DNA of 64,000 nt from DATARH01 sp963734125 (GTDB lineage: Bacteria > Pseudomonadota > Alphaproteobacteria > ATCC43930 > CGMCC-115725), in NCBI GenBank assembly GCA_963734125.1, contig CAVTGB010000022.1, positions 7,554 to 71,553 of the forward strand, in the 5' to 3' direction. Positions within the stretch are counted from its first letter, which is position 1. Each line of letters starts with the position of its first letter. The position numbers and the translations under genes are program-made. This document shows, piece by piece, positions 57,241 through 64,000 of this stretch. A model generated the notes under the pieces. The model was not told where the DNA came from, did no database searches, and worked only from the letters and a program-made list of their open reading frames with translations.

Positions 57241-57495
57241 TTACCTGCACTTACGGGGCACTAAGACTTTCTCCAAGACTGGATCAGCCCATAGTGGCAA
57301 TGGGACCCGAGCATCATGGATAATAAGCCAATATCGGGGATCGTCTGCGGTTAAGAATTTTCCGGCATCGTCAGTGAGCCAATAACCTACATCATCTGTC
57401 AAATACTGGTGTTCGCAGTCGATTTTTATTCCTATCTGTATTTCCGGAGCCACGGCTAGTCTCATCCCCAAAAACAAAAACAACAGGGAAACCAT
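57241..57495 (-). CDS. Small hypothetical protein inserted between sufB and sufC
   Basis: I do not recognise this 84-residue frame. It opens with a hydrophobic, signal-like stretch (MVSLLFLFLGMRLAVAPEIQIG), then IDCEHQYLTDDVGYWLTDDAGKFLTADDPRYWLIIHD, a short imperfect repeat of an LTDDxGxxL type. Its DNA is more AT-rich than the flanking suf genes and it sits next to a family E repeat, suggesting insertion. The frame extends upstream to 57855 only in the shadow of sufB. Confidence 0.4.
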   Translation of the reverse strand: MVSLLFLFLGMRLAVAPEIQIGIKIDCEHQYLTDDVGYWLTDDAGKFLTADDPRYWLIIHDARVPLPLWADPVLEKVLVPRKCR

Positions 57496-57530
57496 GTAAA
57501 CGGGGCTAAGCCTGTGACGTTGGTCGTGGA

Positions 57531-57551
57531 TGGCCGGGACACGCCCGGCCA
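57531..57551. repeat. Intergenic hairpin, family E
   Basis: GGCCGGGACACGCCCGGCC forms a hairpin with exact 7-base arms (57532-57538, 57544-57550), just past the sufB stop. It is of the CATGGCCGGG extragenic type. Confidence 0.65.
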
Positions 57552-57578
57552 TGACAAATGGACTGGACATTGTGAGCC

Positions 57579-59033
57579 TCACCCGACGCTGCCTTCGAGG
57601 CTGACGGCGAGGAGCTTTTGCGCTTCGACGGCAAACTCCATCGGCAGCTCTTTGAGGACATCCTTGCAGAAGCCGTTGACGATGAGGGAGAGCGCGTCCT
57701 CGTCGGCGAGGCCGCGCTGGCGGCAGTAGAACAGCTGGTCGTCCGAAATCTTCGAGGTCGTCGCCTCGTGCTCGATCCGCGCCGAGGGGTTGCGCACCTC
57801 GATATAGGGCACGGTGTGGGCGCCGCAGCGGTCGCCGATGAGAAGCGAATTGCATTGCGTGTAGTTGCGCGCGCCTTGCGCCCGCGGCTGTACCCGGACG
57901 AGGCCCCGGTAAGTGTTCTGGCCGCGCCCGGCCGAGATCCCCTTGGAGATGATCGTCGAACTGGTGTTGCGGCCGATATGGATCATCTTGGTCCCGGTAT
58001 CGGCCTGCTGGCGGTTGTTGGTGATCGCCACCGAATAGAATTCGCCGACTGAATTATCGCCTTCGAGGATGCAACTCGGGTATTTCCAGGTGATCGCCGA
58101 GCCGGTTTCCACTTGGGTCCACGAGATTTTCGAGCGGGCGCCCTTACAGTGGCCGCGCTTGGTCACGAAATTATAGATCCCGCCCTTACCCTCGGCGTCG
58201 CCCGGATACCAGTTCTGCACGGTCGAGTATTTGATCTGCGCATCCTCATGCGCGATCAGTTCGACGACCGCGGCATGCAGCTGGTTTTCGTCGCGCTGCG
58301 GCGCCGTGCAACCTTCGAGATAGCTGACGTAGGCGCCTTTGTCGGCAATCAGGAGGGTGCGCTCGAACTGGCCGGTCTTGGCGGCGTTGATGCGGAAATA
58401 GGTACTGAGCTCCATCGGGCAGCGCACCCCCGGCGGGATGTAGGCAAACGACCCGTCGCTGAACACCGCCGAATTCAAGGCCGCGAAGAAATTGTCGTTC
58501 GACGGCACGACGCTGCCGAGATAGCGGCGCACCAGCTCGGGATGTTCCCTCACCGCCTCGCCGAACGAGCAGAAGATGATCCCCAGTTCGCCGAGTTCCT
58601 TCTTGAAGGTGGTCGCCACCGACACGCTGTCAAACACGGCGTCGACCGCAACCCCGGCGAGCGCGGCCTGTTCCTTCAATGGGATGCCGAGCTTTGCGTA
58701 CATCGCCAGGAGCTCGGGATCGACCTCGTCCAACGAGGTCGGGCCGGCCTGCTGTTTGGGTGCCGAATAGTAGGTCGAGGCCTGGTAATCGATCGGCGCG
58801 ATCTTGACCTTGGCCCAATCGGGCTCGGTCATCGTGCGCCAGGCGCGGAACGCGGCGAGCCGCCATTCGAGGAACCACTCGGGCTCACCCTTCTTCGCCG
58901 AGATGAAGCGCACCGTGTCTTCGTTGAGGCCGGGCGGCGCACTGTCGGCTTCGATATCGGTGACAAAGCCGTATTTGTAGCCCTCCTGCGAGAGCGAGCG
59001 GATGGTTTCCTGGGTATCGAGGGGAGCGGTCAT
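57579..59033 (-). CDS. sufB: Fe-S scaffold protein SufB
   Basis: The 484-residue core of the SufBCD scaffold starts MTAPLDTQETIRSLSQEGYKYGF. Conserved stretches are YFRINAAKTGQFERTLLIAD, VSYLEGCTAPQRDENQLHAAVVEL, GHCKGARSKISWTQVETGSAITWKYPSC and EATTSKISDDQLFYCRQRGL. The gene is intact. Its ATG overlaps the Rrf2 regulator stop as ATGA. Confidence 0.96.
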   Translation of the reverse strand: MTAPLDTQETIRSLSQEGYKYGFVTDIEADSAPPGLNEDTVRFISAKKGEPEWFLEWRLAAFRAWRTMTEPDWAKVKIAPIDYQASTYYSAPKQQAGPTSLDEVDPELLAMYAKLGIPLKEQAALAGVAVDAVFDSVSVATTFKKELGELGIIFCSFGEAVREHPELVRRYLGSVVPSNDNFFAALNSAVFSDGSFAYIPPGVRCPMELSTYFRINAAKTGQFERTLLIADKGAYVSYLEGCTAPQRDENQLHAAVVELIAHEDAQIKYSTVQNWYPGDAEGKGGIYNFVTKRGHCKGARSKISWTQVETGSAITWKYPSCILEGDNSVGEFYSVAITNNRQQADTGTKMIHIGRNTSSTIISKGISAGRGQNTYRGLVRVQPRAQGARNYTQCNSLLIGDRCGAHTVPYIEVRNPSARIEHEATTSKISDDQLFYCRQRGLADEDALSLIVNGFCKDVLKELPMEFAVEAQKLLAVSLEGSVG

Positions 59034-59497
59034 CAGGGCGACTCATTCATTAAACTGCGGGCCGGCGCGGCAAACCCGGCAGCGGGGGCAAACGTCATCG
59101 GCCCGATCATCTCGTCAAGCGAGATCGCCGACAGCGCCGCCCCGACAGCGCGGTTGATCGCGGCCCAATGCGGCCGGGTCGGGCAATAATTGGTGCGCTC
59201 GCATTCCGCAGCATGAACCGAGCATTGGGTCAGCCCGATATCGCCGTCGATCGCGGCAACAACCTCGGCCACCGAGATCGCGGCCGGAAGTCGGGCCAGG
59301 CGATAGCCGCCGGCGGCCCCCCGAGTTGCGCTGACGAGACCGGCATGCGCCAAAGCCTTCAACAGCTTGGCGACGGTCGCCGGGGGCAGCCGGGTGGCCG
59401 TGGCAATCGCGGCCGCGGTCGCCTGCCGGTCAGGATAGGCGGCGAGATGCGAGGCGACGATGACGCCGTAATCGGCGAGCTTTGACAGGATAATCAT
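59033..59497 (-). CDS. Rrf2-family Fe-S regulator of the suf operon
   Basis: From MIILSKLADYGVIVASHLAA the protein has 154 residues with an Rrf2 winged helix (PPATVAKLLKALAHAGLVSATRGAAGGYRLAR) and a cysteine cluster C...CERTNYCPTRPHW that would hold a Fe-S cluster. Rrf2 proteins of this kind repress suf genes when clusters are plentiful. The first of several ATGs is 59524; the one at 59497 gives the usual N-terminus. A near-palindrome lies upstream at 59540-59558. Confidence 0.9.
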   Translation of the reverse strand: MIILSKLADYGVIVASHLAAYPDRQATAAAIATATRLPPATVAKLLKALAHAGLVSATRGAAGGYRLARLPAAISVAEVVAAIDGDIGLTQCSVHAAECERTNYCPTRPHWAAINRAVGAALSAISLDEMIGPMTFAPAAGFAAPARSLMNESP

Positions 59498-59539
59498 CGG
59501 CCGGGCAGGCCTCATGGCAATCATTGCAGGCCAAGCTGT

Positions 59540-59558
59540 CCAATTCGGACCGGATTGG
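59540..59558. promoter_or_regulatory. Candidate operator of the suf operon regulator
   Basis: CCAATTCGGACCGGATTGG is a 19-base near-palindrome (one mismatched pair around a central A). It lies 43 bases before the Rrf2 start in the only intergenic space ahead of the operon. Autoregulation by the Rrf2 protein is likely but unproven. Confidence 0.5.
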
Positions 59559-59691
59559 TACGCAATAGATCGTCGCTGCCGCCGTCCTGGTCAAGGTGAA
59601 ATCGGCCGGCGCGCCGGCCGACCCGCGCGCTGTGGCATTCCGCCGCAAATATTTCGCGGCGCAGGTAGCTGAGGGCTGGCCCGCCGGCCGA

Positions 59692-60108
59692 TTAGCCTTC
59701 CGGGTCGAGGGCGCGTTGGATCGCGTTGAACACCTGGCTTGGCCGAAACGGCTTGGCGAGAAAACCGAGCGGTTTCGCGGCCCGGGCGCGCTCGATCGTC
59801 GCAGCGTCGACCAGCCCGGAGAGGAAGATCGAGGGCACGTCGAATTCTTGGCGCAGCCGGCAGGCCAGCTCGATCCCGTCGATCGGCCCGGTCAGCCGGA
59901 TATCGACGAGCGCCAAGGCGGGGTGGTTTTCCGCCACCAGGGATAAGGCCTCGCGGCCCGAGGCCGCGATGCCGGCGACGCCAAACCCCGATTCGCCGAG
60001 AACTTCCTTGATATAGCTGGCAATCAGCGCCTCGTCCTCGACGATGAGGATGCTGATCTTCTTGCTTCTGTCGAGTGGCGCAACCACTTCAAACTCATCG
60101 CTTGCCAC
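59692..60108 (-). CDS. Stand-alone response-regulator receiver protein
   Basis: The 138-residue CheY-like protein has an acidic pair in ILIVEDEALIASYI, the phospho-acceptor Asp in LALVDIRLTGPIDG, Ser in SIFLSGLVD and the Lys of GFLAKPFRP. It has no output domain, so it probably acts by protein contact or in a phosphorelay. It is divergent from the OmpR-type regulator at 60255. Confidence 0.88.
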   Translation of the reverse strand: MASDEFEVVAPLDRSKKISILIVEDEALIASYIKEVLGESGFGVAGIAASGREALSLVAENHPALALVDIRLTGPIDGIELACRLRQEFDVPSIFLSGLVDAATIERARAAKPLGFLAKPFRPSQVFNAIQRALDPEG

Positions 60109-60254
60109 CCGCTCGCCCCCAACTGCCGATCACCGAAAGGTGCTGTTCGTAAACAGGAGGCGGATACGTTAGTTCCAAGTCAACTATGGCGGGCGCTCGG
60201 TGAGACCCGCTGGCGCGGCGCCCCGACCACGGGCGGACAGTTTGGCGCAGCTCG

Positions 60255-60932
60255 ATGAAGCTCCTCATTATCGAAGACGATCGCGCGACCGCCGCCTATC
60301 TCGTCAAGGGGCTGAGCGAAAGCGGCTATACGATCGATCATTCGCACGACGGCAGGGACGGTCTGTTCCTTGCCACCTCCGGCAGCTACGACGCGATCAT
60401 CCTCGACCGCATGCTGCCGGGGATGGACGGGCTGGCGCTATTGGGGGCGCTGCGCGGCGCCGCGATTCGCACGCCGGCGCTGATCCTCTCGGCGCTCGGC
60501 AGCGTCGACGATCGGGTCAAGGGGTTGCGTTCGGGGGGTGACGATTATCTTGTCAAGCCGTTCGCGTTCAGCGAACTCTTGGCCCGCATCGAAGTATTGT
60601 TGCGGCGTGGCGGCGATGCGCCGAGCCTGACAAGGCTGCGGGTTGCCGATCTCGAACTCGATTTATTGACCCGGACGGTGAAGCGCGGCGACAAGACGAT
60701 CGAGCTGTTGCCGCGGGAGTTCCAGCTGCTCGAGTACCTGATGCGCAATGCCGGCCATGTCGTGACCCGGACGATGCTGCTCGAAAACGTGTGGGATTAC
60801 CATTTCGACCCGCAGACCAATGTGATCGATGTGCATGTCAGCCGACTGCGCCAGAAAATCGACAAAAACTTCGATCATCCGCTGCTGCACACCGTACGCG
60901 GCGCGGGGTATTGCCTGCGCGCCGCGGAGTGA
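60255..60932 (+). CDS. OmpR/PhoB-family response regulator
   Basis: The 225-residue protein has a receiver domain (1-115: KLLIIEDDRATAAYL, Asp in AIILDRMLPGMDG, Lys in DDYLVKPFAFSEL) and a winged-helix DNA-binding domain (about 130-222: ELLPREFQLLEYLMRNAGHVVTRTMLLENVWDYHFDPQTNVIDVHVSRLRQKID). The end HTVRGAGYCLRA is typical. The cognate kinase is probably the gene at 61156. Confidence 0.94.
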   Translation: MKLLIIEDDRATAAYLVKGLSESGYTIDHSHDGRDGLFLATSGSYDAIILDRMLPGMDGLALLGALRGAAIRTPALILSALGSVDDRVKGLRSGGDDYLVKPFAFSELLARIEVLLRRGGDAPSLTRLRVADLELDLLTRTVKRGDKTIELLPREFQLLEYLMRNAGHVVTRTMLLENVWDYHFDPQTNVIDVHVSRLRQKIDKNFDHPLLHTVRGAGYCLRAAE

Positions 60933-60978
60933 GCGGCAGAATGCGGATCGCGGCTTACCGTCGAGGGCGGAGCACCAT

Positions 60979-61096
60979 GCGTCCTTCGAGACGCCCGCTA
61001 TCGCGGGCTCCTCGTCAGGATGACGTGAGTTGACTACGACATTCAGAAAGATCGTCATCCTGAGGGAGCGCCGATCGGGCGCGTCTCGAAGGACGC
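60979..61096. repeat. Long intergenic inverted repeat, family F
   Basis: GCGTCCTTCGAGACGC (60979-60994) and GCGTCTCGAAGGACGC (61081-61096) are exact inverses, with further pairing inside (CGTCAGGATGACG and CGTCATCCTGAGG). The whole could form a ~118-base hairpin between the response regulator and the kinase gene. It occupies most of the 223-base gap. Confidence 0.7.
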
Positions 61097-61155
61097 GGCG
61101 TCGGCTGCGGGCGGACCGCTCGCTGCGCCAGCTTTCGGCATGAGGTCCGCCCTTA

Positions 61156-62436
61156 ATGGCCGATAGCTTTGTGGAACTCGGAACACCGGCCGAGCTTGCG
61201 GTCGGCGCGACGGCGGCCAAGCCGGCTATGCCGGCGAGCGCGCCCGCCCCGGCCGGCGGACGGCGGGCGTGGGCGATCGTCCGACCGCTACGGCGCCTCA
61301 TTCGGACCCACGCATTTCGTCTGGCCGGGCTCTATTTTCTGGTCTTTGCGGTCTCGGTTATCGGCGTCTTGTTTTTCGTCTATTGGACGAGCGCCGACTT
61401 TGTCGAGCGGCAGACCGAGGCGACCCTCGATGCCGAAATCACCGGCCTCGCCGAGCAATACGCCCAGCGCGGTCTGAGCGGCCTCATCCAGATCGTCGCG
61501 GCGCGCAGCGCCGGTGATCGTGGCGACGGCATGCTCTATCTGGTGACCAACAGCGAGGGCAGGCCGCTCGCCGGCAATATCAGCGGCTGGCCAAGCGGCG
61601 TCCCGGTCCGCTCGGGACCCCTGTCGTTTCAGATCGACGTGGCGGTCAAGGGCCAGAGCGAGACCCACCCGGCGCGCGGCGTCTTGTTTACGATCCCCGA
61701 GGGCTATCGCCTCCTGGTTGGGCGCGATATCAGCGACGGCGCTGCGTTTCGCAACCGCATCAAGGCGACGCTCTTATGGTCGGGCCTCGTCGCCCTCGGT
61801 ATCGGGCTCGCCGGCGGGACCGTCATGAGCCGCAACATGCTGCGCCGGGTCGAGCAGGTGAACCGTACCGCCGAGCGGGTGATCGCCGGCAATTTGTCGG
61901 ACCGGGTGCCGCGGCGCGGGACCAACGACGAATTCGACCAGCTGGCCGCCAATCTCAATGGCATGCTCGATCAGATCGAGCGGCTGATGAGCGCGATGCG
62001 CGAGGTCACCGACAATGTCGCGCATGATCTGAAGACGCCCTTGGCGCGGCTGCGGGCGCGGCTCGAGCTGGCCCTCCTTGGTCCTGACGATCGCCTCGCG
62101 CGAACCGACGCGATCCGCGCCGCGATCGACGAAGCCGACCGGCTGCTCGCCACCTTCAACGCGCTCCTCAGCATCGCCGAGGCGGAGGCCGGCGCCGCCG
62201 AGCGGACCGACGCGCCGTTGGACCTCGGCGAGATCGCGCGGGCGGTGGTCGAGCTCTACGAGCCGCTGGCCGAAGAGAAGGGCTTTGCGCTGCGCCTCGA
62301 CAGCGCGCCGGGGACGATGATCCGCGGCGATCGGCACCTGTTGTCGCAAGCGGTTGCCAACCTCCTCGACAACGCCCTCAAATATGGCGTCCCAAACCAT
62401 GGCAGGGGCGAAGTTGCGATCAGCCTCGCCGAGCGG
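61156..62436 (+). CDS. Sensor histidine kinase with HAMP domain, truncated at a sequence junction
   Basis: The N-terminus has two membrane segments (FRLAGLYFLVFAVSVIGVLFFVYW and LLWSGLVALGIGLAGGTVMS) flanking a periplasmic sensor domain. A HAMP linker and the H-box DNVAHDLKTPLARLRARLE (His is the phosphosite) follow, then the N-box SQAVANLLDNALKYG. After GEVAISLAERGE the ATPase domain stops: the G1 box (DNGPGIP type) and later parts are missing. The downstream frame is unrelated. It should partner the OmpR regulator at 60255. Confidence 0.9.
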
Positions 62437-63023
62437 GGCGAGCCGCATCACCGCCAGCCAGGTAGCCGGGCCAGGTCTGCAAGCGCGGCCCGCCAGGGAT
62501 CACGGCGGTGTCCCGGCAGGTGGCCAGCACGAGCAGGCACGAGGCGGGCAGTTCGGCCGCGAGTTCCCGCAGCAGGAACAGCGAGGCATCGGTCAGCCCA
62601 GTGCAGATCCTCCAGCACGATGAGCAGGCCGGCCGCATGCGCCGCGGCGATAAGGGCATCGGTGGTGGCGGCCGCGGCGCGGAACCTGACCGCAGTAAGG
62701 TCATCGGCCCGGGCCCGGCCCGGATCCTCGGCCAGCCTGTCTGGTTCGCTGGCGCCCCCGACGGCGTCCAGTATCCGCCGCCATGGCCACAACGGCGGCG
62801 CACCCCGCTCTTCGACGGCCCGGCCCCACAGCACCCGCTGTCCGGCCCGCCGCGCGCCGTCACCCAGTTCTTCCGCCAGCCGCGTCTTGCCGATCCCTGG
62901 CGGTCCGGTCAGCACGACAAGGCGGCCATGGCCGGCCAGCGCCTCGGCCAGCCACCGCCGCAGCGTGGCCAGCTCCCGGTCACGCCCGGCCAGGATGCCC
63001 AGCCCGGACGCCACATCAGTCAT
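62437..63023 (-). CDS. AAA-type ATPase fragment of LuxR/AfsR-like regulator (actinobacterial type)
   Basis: Starting MTDVASGLGILAGRDRELATLRRWLAEALAGHG, it has a P-loop VLTGPPGIGKTRLAEEL and Walker B LLIVLEDLHWAD, followed in a second frame by DASLFLLRELAAELPASCLLVLATCRDT and ADLARLPGW. One frame change near 62605. This arrangement is typical of large actinobacterial LuxR-family regulators; the C-terminal part is missing because the sequence joins the histidine kinase gene. It is foreign to the rest of the window. Confidence 0.7.
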
Positions 63024-63051
63024 GCGGCCATGTTCCCCGCGCCGGGCGCCC

Positions 63052-63091
63052 GCCGTCCACGAGCTAAGTCAGCCGTCCACGAGCTAAGTCA
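63052..63091. repeat. Perfect tandem 20-bp repeat
   Basis: GCCGTCCACGAGCTAAGTCA occurs twice head to tail (63052-63071, 63072-63091), upstream of the actinobacterial-type ATPase fragment and before the ABM-like gene. The origin is unclear. Confidence 0.7.
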
Positions 63092-63179
63092 GGTGGCGAA
63101 CCGAGTACTAGCACGCATGTGCCCGGCCAGGTCCCAGCCCGACAGTGGTGGGGTTCGACCCCGCCGAAAGGAACGTGGA

Positions 63180-63774
63180 ATGTACGCGCATCTAGAAAAG
63201 GCCCGTGGCCGCCGCGGTCACTCCGAGGACGGCCCAGATCCCCGGATGGCTGGTCAGCCTGGCCTGCTCGGCTCCCTCACTTTCCGGCAGCTGGCCTCGC
63301 CGCCGGGGTGTGCCTCACGCTGTGGGAGACCGAGGTCGGCGCCACCGCCTATCTCGGCCGGCGTGCCGGGCTGGTCGCGCTGCCCGGGGAGGTTTACCAC
63401 GTCACGGCCGCCGAGGACGGGCCGGCGTCGGCGCAGGCACCGGTCTGGGCCCGGTCCATGTACTTCGACGGCCCGCGCGCACCGGAACAGGCGCCGCCGC
63501 GGACCGGGCCTGGCAGCGGGATTCGCCGGCGATCAGCGGCCTCAGCGGCCTGGTCGGCGCCTACGTGCTCCACGGCCGCGACTTCGGAGCCTTGATCATC
63601 ACCCTCGCGACATCGGTGGAGACCCTGGACGCCGCCGAGCGCGCCGCGATGAGCACCGAACTGCTGCCGGGAGAGGATCCCGCCCTGCTGCCTGGCCCTG
63701 ACCGCATCGAGATCCACCACGTCACCGGCTATCAACGGCCCGCCGCCACGGCGGCCAGCATGAAAGGACGCTGA
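63180..63774 (+). CDS. ABM/YciI-like stress-responsive protein (actinobacterial type), frameshifted
   Basis: The joined frames give ~195 residues: MYAHLEKAR..., IPGWLVSLACSAP, LAAGVCLTLWETEVGATAYLGRR and, in another frame, ISGLSGLVGAYVLHGRDFGALIITLATSVETLDAAERAAMSTELLPGEDPALLPGPDRIEIHHVTGY. Two copies of an alpha/beta-barrel-like unit are suggested. This matches small uncharacterised proteins common in actinobacteria. Several frame changes near 63200-63520. AAAGGAACG precedes the ATG. Confidence 0.45.
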
Positions 63775-63775
63775 C

Positions 63776-64000
63776 ATGACCCGCCCGGCCATGACCGGAG
63801 AAGTGGCCAGCCCCGTGCTGCCCGGCGACTGGGTCGCCGATCCGGCCGCCTGCACGCGATGCAGACCGGCTGGACGGTAGGCGGAACCCTCACCGTCAAG
63901 GACACCCAGTGTCCGGTGCGGCTCGACGTCGCCAGCTTCACCATCCCGGCCTGGATGGCCAGGTGGCTCAGGTCGACCTGCGCGCGACCGGCCACCTGGA
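63776..64000 (+). CDS. YceI-family protein, 5' part, frameshifted and cut by the window end
   Basis: MTRPAMTGEVASPVLPGDWVADPAA is followed, after frame changes, by GWTVGGTLTVKDTQCPVRLDVASFTIPA and DLRATGHL. These are YceI-like strands, which bind isoprenoid lipids in a lipocalin-like barrel. A segment that would normally lie between the N-terminus and this stretch is missing, so a deletion or assembly fault is likely. The ATG lies two bases past the preceding stop. Confidence 0.5.

Overview
The window reads as a high-GC alphaproteobacterial chromosome segment. Support comes from a MucR/Ros-type zinc-finger regulator, an alphaproteobacterial type CtaA/Cox15 haem A synthase, a class I PHA synthase plus phasin, a single-chain methylmalonyl-CoA mutase, ribosomal protein S9 with a long N-terminal extension, and a suf operon led by an Rrf2 regulator. 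A Rhodospirillales-like soil or environmental bacterium is the best guess. That is an inference from gene content, not from a marker search.

Layout. 0-3.6 kb: a large beta-helical repeat protein. 3.6-6.6 kb: universal stress protein, enoyl-CoA hydratase, broken GST and a broken Tat-type surface protein. 6.8-9.7 kb: one-carbon genes (fhs, 5-formyl-THF cyclo-ligase) and mucR. 9.9-13.8 kb: methylmalonyl-CoA mutase, ctaA, HIT protein. 13.8-20.4 kb: recJ, pfkB, glpX, hom and an OmpA-like lipoprotein, all on the minus strand. 20.6-23 kb: phaC and a gamma-carbonic anhydrase. 23.2-29.5 kb: MFS carrier, class III CoA-transferase and a ThDP lyase of the 2-hydroxyacyl-CoA lyase/oxalyl-CoA decarboxylase family, interrupted by an AT-richer island of poorly characterised genes. 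29.8-33.3 kb: a second beta-helix protein, with RTX-like repeats. 33.3-35.6 kb: luciferase-like oxidoreductase and rplM-rpsI. 35.8-40.3 kb: enoyl-CoA hydratase, two DUF4189 proteins, aspartate dehydrogenase, DUF1330, acyl-CoA dehydrogenase. 40.5-44 kb: molybdopterin oxidoreductase, VWA-like and J-domain genes in one overlapping unit. 44.1-47.9 kb: galU, phosphohexomutase, D-Ala-D-Ala carboxypeptidase. 48.2-51.8 kb: phasin, hydrolase, NRAMP-like carrier, DUF192. 51.9-59.6 kb: a cystathionine-lyase-like gene and the suf operon (rrf2-sufB-orf-sufC-sufD-sufS-sufU-sufT). 59.7-62.4 kb: response regulators and a sensor kinase.

Two quality issues dominate. First, many conserved and normally intact genes (rplM, rpsI, fhs, sufD, phaC and others) are broken by single-base shifts, several clearly at short runs of G or C. 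This looks like sequencing error rather than gene decay. Second, the sensor kinase gene stops making sense near 62.42-62.45 kb, and the remaining ~1.5 kb looks actinobacterial (a LuxR/AfsR-type ATPase, an ABM-like protein, a YceI fragment). This looks like a chimeric join.

Functional links: phaC and the phasin gene serve polyhydroxyalkanoate storage, and the phasin promoter carries two TGC-N3-GCA sites that could bind PhaR. PfkB and GlpX are opposing enzymes of the fructose-6-phosphate/fructose-1,6-bisphosphate step. The MFS, CoA-transferase and ThDP lyase genes suggest uptake, CoA activation and one-carbon cleavage of a 2-hydroxy acid or oxalate, whose formyl-CoA or formate could feed Fhs. 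At least six families of short inverted repeats sit between genes. No tRNA, rRNA, CRISPR, IS element or prophage was recognised.
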